The translations under genes were made by a program, and so were the position numbers. Under the pieces are notes generated by a model. That model ran no database searches. It was not told the origin of the DNA and saw only the letters and a program-made list of their open reading frames with translations. A stretch of 64,000 bases of DNA from Owenia fusiformis (lineage: Eukaryota; Annelida; Polychaeta; Sabellida; Oweniidae): assembly GCA_903813345.2 (NCBI GenBank), contig CAIIXF020000001.1, forward strand, positions 57,586,270 to 57,650,269, given 5' to 3'. Of this stretch, positions 28,601-40,106 are shown one piece after another (positions within the stretch are counted from its first letter, which is position 1; every line of letters starts with the position of its first letter).

Positions 28601-31600
28601 ACATACATTTCTAGAGAGAACCTATTGAGATACTTTAAAAAGGTAAAAATATTTCAAGATATATGATACAAATAGAAAAAAGTATCTTTAACTTCCATAC
28701 TCATGTTAAAATTAACTATAAGGGCGCAATATATATCCAGACCTCTAAAGAAGTGACATATTAAAAATAAACATAATTAAAATTAGTTATTGAGACTTGA
28801 GAGACTAGACTTAGACACTACACTGGTAAGTTTCATTTTATGCATAAGTTTGTTCAAAAGTTTTATCAATGAATATAAACTTTCATGTTTTTGACATTTA
28901 TATAACATCGTACTTGTACAAGTCAACGAGGTGATGAGAGAAACACACCAAAGTCAAGTTTCCTCTCAACTCAGCGAAGAATTTACATTTGAAATATTTT
29001 AATAAAAACACTTGATGTGATGTGTTAAAAGAAAATGTCAAAAGAATTTTGCTCATTGAGTAAATATTAAACTGGATAAAATTGAACCTTAGTTGTAAGG
29101 ACTCTGTATAGAGCTCATAGAATAACTCAACTTTCAACATTTGCAGTCTAGACATTCTGTTACCACCAACTATTCAAAAGCTGAAAAAATCTCAAAATAA
29201 ATATTGGCTCCCAATGAAGACGTATTTCATCGAAATACAATAATTTCTAGGAGCAAATAAAAAGCATTAAAGGATAATTTGTGATCGAAGCATTACCAAT
29301 GTGTATCAACCCTCAATCAATAAAGCCTCATACCTTTTAGTGAAAATACATACACTTCATCAAAAGACTTCTGCAAATGAATATTTACGAATAAATCGCC
29401 ATTGAAGGTTCTTTTATGAGTTAATACAGAAGATTTCAATAGATTTCTTTAGAGAATTTCGGAGATTTCAAATGATCATTGTGATCTGTCACAATTCTGT
29501 GTTTCAATGATTTCCCAATGGATCTCAATATCTATTGGATGGCTCATTTTATTAATTCATCAAAACTGTTGGAAATATCTTCAATTACCCCAAGTAGCAA
29601 AATGTTTGTTTAGTCCTCAAAGACTTCAAATAACATATACATTGTATTCAGTACAGTTACTGGTGATGATCTTTTTTTGCAAGCAGGAAAAAATATTTAT
29701 GGGATATTCTGATTATCAACAATAACTTATTTTAAAATAAAGTCACAATTTTAGAATTTTTTGACTTGCCTTATCCAACATTGTGCCTATTTTCTTATAA
29801 TGCCAAAAGTTTTTATTTTACTTCTAGGTTAATTCTAGTGTAATTTTCCTGAAAATAGATTTTTTGTTAAGTTTACATTCAAGTCTAATTACTCCATATT
29901 TTTTAGATTTCACCATTTTGTGGATATCATTATTGGAAACTTGGGAATACTTGGGTTAGGTTTTTAAACACCTATATGATTGTATTGCATCATATTTTTG
30001 TTTTATCCATAGTTTAACTTATCTCAAGTGAAATTAAAACCTACCAAATACTTGTACATATCAAATCGTTAAAGTACAGTTGTGTCAATACTTCATATGT
30101 CTATTTCCAGTATTGTTACATGGAATCAATAAAAATGGTAAAACACAAAATAAATCTTGAACAATATGTAAAAGCCTTTGATGTTTCTTTTTTTCAATTT
30201 ATCTGATTTGTTACATGATTTAGTAAATGTAATATAAGATTTTATTGCAGTTTACAATTGATTTTGAAACATGACACATATTGAAAATGAACAATCTAAA
30301 GTACAAAAGTAGCATGATGTTGGAGGAAATAGAAATACTGAGCGGTATTGATATGTTTAAAATTATTTTAGTAAAATGAAGTATAGCACATCAAAGGCAT
30401 AAATCATTAATGTATTATTACTTTACTTTAATAATACTGTCCATCTGGACCTACATTTCTAAACATCTTCTAATCAATGCATTTTTTCTTTCCAGAGAAC
30501 ATCCCAAAATCTTATCAATGGGAAGAATATTATGACTAATTTGGAAATTGAATTTTGTTGATACTTAATCCACAAGAAGTAAACATTGTCACACTTTTAA
30601 TTTACATAGATTTCATTAGAAATATCTAATAAGACTGTTCCTTTCATGGCGATAGCGATGAGGATATCATGGTTGTTATTTATAGAAGTTAATTTATGGC
30701 GGTCAAACAACAGTAGTTTGGTCATGCTCCATTCAACATACATACTCCAATTATTAATCTTTGTTTTATGAACAATAAAGTTGGTTTTTGTAATTAGTTA
30801 AATATATTTTTATACTGTACAGTTCCAGTTGATGACTAATTTGTTCCTTTTTGGTCATGACAATGATTTATTTGATAGACCAATAAAATTTTGATTGGTA
30901 CAAACTATATTTAGCTCTATTATTTTGGTGATTAGTCATCGGTTTTTTGATGAGAAATATCATTTGAGACTTGATCAAATAATAGCATCTCAGTTGAACT
31001 TGTTAAAATAATTAGTAATTTACAATATTTGAACAAATTGTAATTAAGACTGTTCAATGATATGACATAAGTCTTCAGAAAATCTTTGTGTTATAGTTAA
31101 TAATTCTCATAGAAATAACGATCAAAAATGAGTCATACATATCAAAACATCAGTAACAGTTCAGTGTTGTTTAAGAAAATAAGGATTACTAGAAATATCA
31201 ATCTTTTCATCGCATTTTATCTGAAAAAACGAAGCAACCCTACCATATATTTTGAAAAAAAGAATTATTTCATTTTATGGTATGTTTCGGGTAGCCAAAA
31301 TATATGCTCTCAAGTAACATCTTTGCAACCAAAACATATTAAATCTTCTATATTCTTTGTTACATAAAACAGAAGGTAATTTGATTCATTTAGCGCTTTT
31401 AAAATAGGTGCACATTGTTCTTTTCGTGAAATATTGCAGGATAGTTCAACTTCACAACAATACAAAGATTATATGGAGATTTACTATGGAATATGCTTTC
31501 CATGACAGAACCCATCTATCTCTAAGAAAAATGTGACTAAAACAATAGAATGTGAAATTATAATCAGGCGTGCTATGGTTAGTGCCTGTAAATAAATAAT

Positions 31601-34600
31601 GAGATGCTAAATCTTGGTTTAGTCGATATAAAAGATGCAATTTTTCACTGTCTTTTTAAGCACCATATTTTTCAAAATGGATGTGCAAATTTACATCAAA
31701 TCATACAGCTTTAAAACAGCTTGAGATACAGCACCATATTTTCATAACCTGACTCAAAATGAGTCTAACATTAACAATGAAGATCATATGTTTTAAAACA
31801 TTTTTCAAGCACTTTTTAACCATGGAACATGCAATGATTTACTCATAATATGATTTTTATCCATCGCAATTCACAAAATGCTGCATTTCAGTATGAGTCC
31901 AAGAATCTATTTCATACCAGTAAAAGAAATTGTTACAACTGCAAAAAAAATGAATTCTTACTCATCATTTATTTCTTATGCAAACAAAATTGAACAAATA
32001 ATAGTTAATGAAAGACAAATTATAGTGAGTAAAATGAGACGCCTCATATAATAAAACCTGTCTTAATTAAGGTTGAACGAGAAAATTAATGAGTGAGCCA
32101 TACTTCCAGCACGAGGCTCAAATGTTACAATTTTATGTTCTCATACATCGCACATATCAGATAACAAATAAAATGTTTTTTTTCAATATTTTTATGAATA
32201 CCGAGAACAAATATTGAATTTTCAATGATGGATGATTACAAGGGAGGAGTATTATGTATGAGTGATATTTAACATGAACACATTTATTGTTTTTGAAATA
32301 AAACAAAATAAATATTGACTTGAAATGAGATTGAAACTGAAATAGAGCAAAGGTAGCTAGAATTGTAAAATTTTAACTGAAGATTCTTTTTTGCCGATTT
32401 TAACCTTTTTCGTAACAGATGTGAAAACAAACTAATCTTCCCCGGCCTTTCATTGATTTTGATGAACTAATAACGGGGAACTTTCAATTCTATTTATCAA
32501 TTAATGTTTACTCATTTTCATTAACAGTCATATAGAATTTTGATTTTATCATAAAAATCTTAAATGGTCCTAATTTGGGTAAATGTCTAATGGAACAGTA
32601 AAACTGATATCATTGTTTTCTATTGTCAATATACTGACCATATCAATGAAATATGTAATTGAATCTCGACCATCTAAAACTGTTGGATCTAGATTGGAAA
32701 AATAATAGTCTCAAATATGACAGATACATGTAAAATATTTCAAAATCTCCAAACTGATTTTCAAGCTTCTGATATTGTTGGTTGGACGTTCATTGACAAT
32801 GATCTTAAATTACAGACAGAAATCTGTCAACTTTCAAATGAACAAATAAATCCGAAGAATATAAAATGTTATTAAAATATGAATTCTATTGGAGGTAATT
32901 TTATAGGGATCCTATGTATAATTAGTTCAATGTCAAAGAGTGGGTAGATCTACTGATGATAAAGAGCTCATGGCCCACTCTGTAGTTGACTACCAGTATA
33001 ATTACAGGGTGGGGGATACAACACAAACAGAATCTGTCATGTCATGTTCTTTCAATCTTTGTAATTCACAAGTTTGAGGCTAAAATGGGCTTTCCAGATG
33101 TCAAAATGGTATTTAGTGACATCTTAAAATACAATGCATTCTACATGTGGTTCATTTTACACCTGGCATGTCTCTGATCCATTTTCATAGACCCCTGGCC
33201 CATTCAGCTTCAGAGGCTCAAAGGTTCCAAAATTTCAACACACAGATTTTAAAAGTTTACCGATAACTTCTGAAAATTTTATAAACTTTGCCAAAACTTC
33301 TCAATTTTGGATAAACTTTTCCAACTTGGACTGAAAATAAATTTTATTTTTCAAGGAAAGGAAGATCATTTTTTCAGGTACTTAGGTACTGACACATTAT
33401 AATACACACGATGAATATTCATCTCAGAACCTGTGTAACTTCATCCTTTAATAAAAAGGGGGTAAGGGGGAGGGGGTGGCTGACACTTAATCCGGAAACT
33501 GACAACTACAAGGATGTCTTATATCCTCATCCTGGTTGACTGCGAACATTCTCAACATGACTGTAAAACACAAGTCTCGGCATCTGCAATACAAGAAGTA
33601 GTTTGTGTTTATCACCGATGACGTTATCGTTATCGTTGATCTTATTGCGAACATACACCACGTGTATACTTAATCTGTCATCACCTGCATAGTTGAACTT
33701 ATCAAACATCAAGCTTATACATTTCTCTTCAAAAATAAGCTTCATCTCAAAAATCGCTGGACCAGACCAGCATCAATAACAGAAATAATTATTATTTGGG
33801 TTATAGTTGCTTTGGCACCAAATCTTTTACCTTTCATAATGACAAAGGGATTAATTCAGTTTGGATTTTGTAAAGGGTTCTCAAAGGATATGATCTTATC
33901 TGAGATAAAACATGGAAGAAATTACTGGATAATTACATTTTTGTTTTTCATGCTTCAAATGTGCAAGAATAAGAAAGATAGAGTCAAATAACAGAACTCT
34001 AGACTTACTAAGATCGTAAAGATAAGTAGTTTACGAAATTGATTCCTTATGGAGAGCTAACCAGATTTAAATGCTTCCAACTTTCTTGGGTAGTCTGCTG
34101 AGATCTGTTAACAGATTTTTATCATCCGATATCACAATATCCTCTGCTTTCCGAAAATTATCTGGGATTGGAATGGAGTTTTCTTTAACTAAAATAACAT
34201 TTTCATGAATACTATAATTACCAAGTTGCTAATAAATAGTTACCAGTTTCACCGCTAGGTGGCTAACTTGATTCAGATTCCCATAAACTTGAACAATAAA
34301 TTCAGATTTGTAGCTACAGAGTGGCCCAGGATGTAAAACTGATGAAAACTGCTTATGTAGACTTGTTAGTTAGTAGATGATTTCATGGAATAAAATCTGT
34401 CATATGGCTAATTGGGATAAATAGAGCCATTACCTCTATGGCAATTTCTTCAATTTAAATAGGACTGACTTGGGACGTTTTTCATTTCACTTCATGTTGG
34501 GGTACCCCACAGAGCTATTAGTTTGCTCAATGCCTTCCCTACTGGGGCATCATACGCTGTTTAAAAATTCTATAGTATAAACTTGGAATTGTGTGAAATA

Positions 34601-36354
34601 TGGGGGGCTATATCTATGAAATTCAGTTGTCTACTTGCGGATGCTAAGCACTTAATACAACTGCCAAAAACTGTCAAATAACTTTCAAAGGGAACGTTGG
34701 TTGAATGAGTAAAGTTCCATAATTTACAGGTTATATTACTAAATTGTTCATTTTGGTCACATCTTAGGTTACTTTATTCAGGAATCGCCTTTTTAAGATG
34801 ATATTATCAGATTATCTTTAAGATTTGAATCAATAATGAAAAACTTATCTCTTTAAAATCATAAAAAATTCTTCCAAAATGATAAATCTAATCTCTAAAA
34901 GTCAGGTACTGAAAATACAATTTAATAAATAGACTCTTTATTTTAATAGATAAAACCAATATCAATTTGCTTTTGATATCCTAAAGTTAATAATTTTAGT
35001 CAATTTTCTCAAAATTGGTGTTGACAAAAAGTAATCCAACACTTAACTTGATTTTAATCAAAACAAGGGATTCATTTTTATTGATAAATTTACCAACATG
35101 TGGTAGTCTTCAAAAATATTTACATTATACATTTTTTTTAACTTGTATCTAAACATACAATCATAAATGCACCTTCAAGATATGCCATACATAATAATGC
35201 ATACAAAACTACAGGGTAACCCAAGTGTAACTAAAGTTGCAAGAGATTTCATTATTTTCAAAATCTATGATTTTCGACTAAATGAGAATTCAAAATACAT
35301 GTATATGAAGGTACAGTATTCTTCATTATTTTGAACTTTTTTGTTAAAATTGTTATGACAGATTTGTTGCGAAATTGATCCAGAACATCAGGAAATTTAA
35401 TTACATTCTACTAGAAGCTACTGGCTTACTACCTATGTATATACAGTTTAATGCCTTATGGCAAGATTTCCTTTTAATATAATAAAATATAGATACATAA
35501 AATGTACATCTCTTTGGTCTGGAAAATATAACCAAGCAAAAAATTGAAGCGATATTTAATACTACTCCAAGCAAAATAAATGAAATACACAAAAGATAAG
35601 CACAGCCTAAACAAGTTAAAGCTCCATTATAATTGAACCCACAAGCTAAAGGAAGTTTAAGGTGTAAACTACTCATTTCAAGAAGCAGGAGAATATGAAC
35701 CCATTCCCTTCTTATTCCGAAGAACCTATTCCCTTTTTATAGTAAAATTTTGAATTTTGCCATAATTCTCATCGAATTACCACAGTAACGACAACACTAC
35801 AGGTTATTGAGATCATAAAAATTTGAAATAAAAAAAGTCAAAACACATTTTAGATAAACATTTTCAAGCTGATAGAAGGAAGAACTCAAAATAGTCATTC
35901 AAAAGAGATGATACAATCTCCTCAAAATATACCATATACGTAATTAGAGCTTGTGGGCTGAGTACATGTATATTATAAAGCAAACAGAGACATACAGAAT
36001 AATATAAACAAGTAAACACAAAACAGATCTAATCAAAATCTAACACTAGATTGTACATGAAATTACTAAAATACACAGGTACCAAGCAGATCTCATCATA
36101 TTGCCAGCCTTTTAGACTCTGTGCTGAACTGATCATACTGCAGAATTCATGGGTACCCAGAGCCCATTGGCTAAAGATTCCGTAACTACCAAGAAAAATC
36201 ATGGTATCATGAGGTCTGCTTTATACCCATGAAAATATATATGGCGTACTTTTCTTTTTAGTTTTGCACTAGATTAGTAACAAATATAATGATGATGTAC
36301 ATATTATTCTTAAAGTACTGGACTGACTGAGTATTCAACAAACCATGCATACAA

Positions 36355-36421
36355 TACAGGGTGTCCCAAAATTACCAGGACTGGTGCTGCCATTTCATTC
36401 ATACCCTTGGGACACCATGTA
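36355..36421. mobile_element. 67-bp miniature inverted-repeat element (TACAGGGTGTCCCAA ends)
   Basis: The left end TACAGGGTGTCCCAA is mirrored by TTGGGACACCATGTA with one mismatch in 15. The whole element is 67 bp. Such GGTGTCCCAAAA ends recall mariner-type repeats. Fragments with TACAGGGTG or a close variant occur at about 2030, 25679, 33004 and 35212 in this window. Confidence 0.65.
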
Positions 36422-36932
36422 TAATTCTCTATTCTAACTGATCAGTATCTAAACCTCTGTAAATATTTTTTCAGAAAATATATTACAGTTCTTTAATATA
36501 ATCTGACAGAGCTAGTTATTTAAATATTTCTTCAGAATTAATACTACACAATACTAGGGCAGTTAATCATTAAATATATTTTGTCAGACTAAACACTATA
36601 AACATACACAGTTAGCTATTTTCATATTTCTTTCCATAAATACTACAATACTACACAGGGCTCACACGTTTATATGTTGTACAAAATTAAACCAAACATA
36701 AGTAATTCCATGAAAAAATGCATGAAAAATGCATGAAAAAGCATGAAACATCACTGGGTATTGTACAGCCTGGTTATGGTTATATTACACACACTTACTA
36801 GTTACATACACAAAACAAGATGCTTATAACAAAACATAATAATGTTGCTTAAACATGGTTTATCAGACATCACAAAACAGTTAAAGCATAAAAATATATG
36901 AAGCATACATTTACAGTATCGTAGGCCTAATA

Positions 36933-37012
36933 ACATCTAGACATGTTATTTGTCAAATATTTGCTATGAATGACATCTAGACATGTTATTTGTCATATAT
37001 TCAATATGAATG
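36933..37012. repeat. Two-copy 40-bp tandem repeat downstream of the ZMAT3-like gene
   Basis: Copies at 36933-36972 and 36973-37012 both begin ACATCTAGACATGTTATTTG and differ at a few positions in the second half. Each contains the palindromic word AGACATGTTA. Confidence 0.88.
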
Positions 37013-37200
37013 ACATCACCAATTCTCAAATTACTTGCACCTTTCAATTTTGCATCTGATTTTTTTTGCTATTATGGACTTTTGCCCCAACTGAGACTGG
37101 GAGGTTATTTTAATAGTACACATGCTGTAGTTAGAATGATACTTGAGACCAATAAGATCACATTTATATTTTAGGTTTTATCCCATTAATTGCACCATTT

Positions 37201-37476
37201 CCATAATAATATGTTACTTTTCTTGATCTTCAATATGTGACATGTTAATATGACATGTTCTTATTCAATATGACATGTTCTTATTCAATACGACATGTTC
37301 TTATCTTTAACAGGCACTGATGTCAATAAATATAGATTCATGACATCATTGTTCACATATAGGCACGTTCTGTCATATCAACACACTGTGTCTCTGGGTA
37401 GTATTGTGACATCATCAGATGTCATATCACGTGGCACAATAGTATTATTATGTCATATCACTAGAGTCTTATGACA
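37201..37476 (-). other. Probable 3'UTR of the ZMAT3-like gene
   Basis: The sequence following the stop codon at 37477 on the minus strand is rich in TGACATCA- and GACATGT-like words and includes a three-copy 20-bp tandem repeat (37247-37306). A possible ATTAAA polyadenylation signal lies at 37109-37114 (TTTAAT on the plus strand), but no canonical AATAAA was identified close by, so the 3' end is uncertain. Confidence 0.4.
37247..37306. repeat. Three-copy 20-bp tandem repeat in the presumed 3'UTR
   Basis: The unit AATATGACATGTTCTTATTC repeats at 37247, 37267 and 37287, with one substitution in the third copy's first half and a changed end. A related partial copy precedes it at 37232-37246. 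Each unit contains GACATGTT. Confidence 0.9.
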
Positions 37477-37742
37477 TCACGCTACAGATTCTACAGGGGA
37501 TTCACACTGCTCTAGAGTTTTTTTCTGGGAATATGTCGCTTTGTGTTTTTTACTTTCGATATGTTGGCCAAACTGAGGTTCTGTTGCCATAGTAACATTG
37601 CAGTATGAACAATAATAGTTCCCGCTTGGTGTGCGGTAGTTTGAAAAGTCTCTGTATCTTGGTCGTTTCGTGGGAGGTGGTTCAAAATTACTGAATCCAT
37701 TTGTTGCTTGACGTATTCCCATTGGGAGACTTGCTACAGCTC
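37477..37742 (-). CDS. ZMAT3: ZMAT3-like gene, terminal exon with zinc finger 3 and stop
   Basis: Acceptor TATATTTTCAG precedes 37742. The exon begins with GA, which with the phase-1 G of the previous exon makes glycine, then runs AVASLPMGIRQATNGF to a TGA at 37477-37479. A basic, proline-rich linker (EPPPTKRPRYRDF) is followed by TPSGNYYCSYCNV and a finger ending FGQHIESKKHKATYSQ, with C-x2-C-x12-H-x5-H spacing. TPSG-x-(F/Y)YCS-x-CNV ... F-x-QH-x-ESK-x-HK is the signature of the third, C-terminal finger of ZMAT3. This exon is therefore the best evidence for the family assignment. The short acidic tail (LEQCESPVESVA) is not conserved in what I know of the family. The two visible introns are about 7.3 and 12.8 kb. 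Confidence that the exon is real and terminal is high; orthology rather than paralogy to ZMAT3 is likely but untested. Confidence 0.85.
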
Positions 37743-39933
37743 CTGAAAATATATGTAAATGCCACATAAGAATGCATATTAAGTATATAAGTTTTTTAAG
37801 AATATTTAGGATTTGCTCTATTGGGTATAAAAACACTTTTTATCTGGGATTGAAATTCTTTGTATCAAGAAGATAAAAAATTAAGAAGTGATAAAACAGA
37901 ATTTTAATGTGTGACACATTTTTCACAAGAATGAATATATATTATATGTATAGGGAAGAAATAATGAAATAGATGTTTTAGTTTTATAACCATTGAACCA
38001 GTCTGGGAGAGAATTAAACACTACATGCATTTTTACTTATTCAAGATGTCATTTGTAACATGATGTGAGATTAAGAACATTTAAACATCTATGAGTCAAA
38101 TAAGTGTACGATTTCAGCTTTGAATATTATGAAAGTATATTAAAAATTCAAATCTTTACTTGGGAGGGAAGGGTAATGGACTTGAAACTGTTTCCAGATT
38201 AAAGGCTTAAGGCTTTTGTTGAGTCTAAAACACTAAGTATAGAACACTGTATGTATGAGACATTCTATATTGGATTGCAATGAACAATTTTAGTTTTTAA
38301 AAGATTATTGTAAAAGATCAGAAATTCCAAACCACATCCTACTTGAATCAAAGTGTATGTTTACGTAACTTGGACTTATCAAAATCATTCAATTGAACCG
38401 AAATTCAGATTTGACTTTAGGAATTTTAGTAATGGATCACCGAAATATGAAGAAATGCGTAATCCAATTGCTATGTTGTTATACATTTACATTGGATAAA
38501 ATAAAGCGAAATACCAACATATTTAGTGAGAAAACAAAATGAACTTTAACTTGTATTATTTCGACCATTACTACCTAGTAACACCTCAAATATTGTTAAT
38601 GTTGCTTCTAGCTCTGAAAACAATGAAAGGAAATCAAAGCATAATAGACAAATGAAACCTTAGGGGGGTTTCTTCAGTTACAAACCCAATTCAAATAAAT
38701 ATTAGAGAAGTCAGAACTAAGCAAGGGGACTCAATTCTCAGATGGGAGATTAACAAGAAATATCTAAGACATAAGATTATCCTATAATTCCATGATTTCT
38801 GCACCATCAAACACCAACATAAAATGAGGCAAAATCCATCCATTTAGGGGGTAATCACATTTAAAAGGTATGCCCAAATTGGACATATTTATCCAAAAAT
38901 ATTTACCGCTTGTTGCACCAATAAAAGATTAAGAAATTGGGATTGAGAAATACGTCATACTGATAACAATGCATTACAAAATACTTCGACATTTATTTCA
39001 AGAAAAAGTCCTAATCTTGTTACAAGTAAGAGCTAAATCGACTTTAAAGAGAAAGTTACAGGACCAGGTGCCTATCTAGGGGCCTGTATAGGTCAGCAGG
39101 TGTAGAGGGGGATGCATGCACAGCACCTGCCCAAATGAACAGAGCCATCTATAGTATGGTATAGTATGATAGTAGTATTCTTCATACTCCCATGTAGATG
39201 ATTTAAAACTGAAGTAAAACCACCAAGTCGAATGAATTCCTTTTCTTAGTATCTTATACCTTCCCCCTTACTAGAATTAATAGTCAAATGTTACCACAGA
39301 TAAAATATTTACAATTGAGAGATTCACAATGCTCTTTAACAAGGTGACATTTTCTATCTATCGGCTACAATTACATTGCAATACAGAGAATATGCAACAG
39401 CCTGATAAAAACGTACAAAAGTAAAAGATGGCAAAGATATCCCAAGATGAGAAATTGTGAATAATTCTGTATTGAAACAATCTCATTTGTATTTTAACCA
39501 AGAAGTCGGTCTAGGAGATAGCGTTAGATAAGGACGTTTGATTTAAAAAGGTGCAAAATCGGACTGAAGCAACTCAAAGTTATCAAGATTTGGAATCATG
39601 ATTGATGAGGGAGTTATTTTCAAAATACATTTCTAAAAAACAAGAGGTCATCTGTTTTGCTTTTCATATCATTTTTCATCATTTTTTGTTAAGTCTTTGA
39701 AGTATGCATGTCAAAGTGTCTTTACTTTTACAATATCAGACTGTATATGATTTCTACATAGACATGTTCATCAAAATCATCTTTCAATGAGTAAACAATT
39801 GCAATATAAAACTGATACATAAAATTATATTTTCTCAGCTTGTGTTTGTTTTTACTTTCATTTTTATATTGTGATCTTTGTATGCACATCCATCAATGTA
39901 TTTCAATAGAGTACTAAAGGAGTATAGTACATG

Positions 39934-40106
39934 TACAATAAAACCTGTCTAATTTAAACACCTCTGGGACTGGCCAAAAGTGTTCAGATTAGTAGGTGTT
40001 CACATTTCAAAGTTTTATGAACGCGTAAGTCAATGAGAGAAAATAAATTTGGGACCAAGAAAATGTGTTCACATTGAGAGGTGTTCAATATCCACGTTTT
40101 ACTTTA
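39934..40106. mobile_element. Small inverted-repeat element, TACAGTRAAACCTGT family, copy 1
   Basis: It begins TACAATAAAACCTGTCTAAT, ends CGTTTTACTTTATA, and shares the internal AGGTGTTCACATTTCAA and GTCAATG...GAGA words with the copy at 63385-63566. This copy is more decayed at its right end. It lies in the last intron of the ZMAT3-like gene. Confidence 0.75.

Larger units (their letters stand above)
22211..37200. other. Intergenic region without a recognisable gene
   Basis: This 15 kb stretch separates the Eph-like promoter from the 3' end of the ZMAT3-like gene. Open frames are short, lie on both strands and lack recognisable domains or paired splice sites. Two that might be mistaken for genes are at 33527-33745 and 35401-35676 on the minus strand. 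The second encodes one long hydrophobic segment, which AT-rich DNA often does by chance. Repeats inside it are listed separately: a 50-bp tandem duplication with C-tract at 23.3 kb, an AATGT microsatellite at 25.6 kb, and a 67-bp inverted-repeat element at 36.36 kb. Confidence 0.5.

Noticed and set aside
33527-33745. 72-residue ATG-started frame with balanced charge, minus strand
   Set aside because: It looks more protein-like than most (KFNYAGDDRLSIHVVYV), but no domain, acceptor or donor could be tied to it; a decayed retroelement or chance is as likely.
35401-35676. 91-residue membrane-like small protein, minus strand
   Set aside because: It starts with ATG and has a hydrophobic stretch, but there is no homology I recognise, no splice or promoter context, and no composition different from surrounding intergenic DNA.
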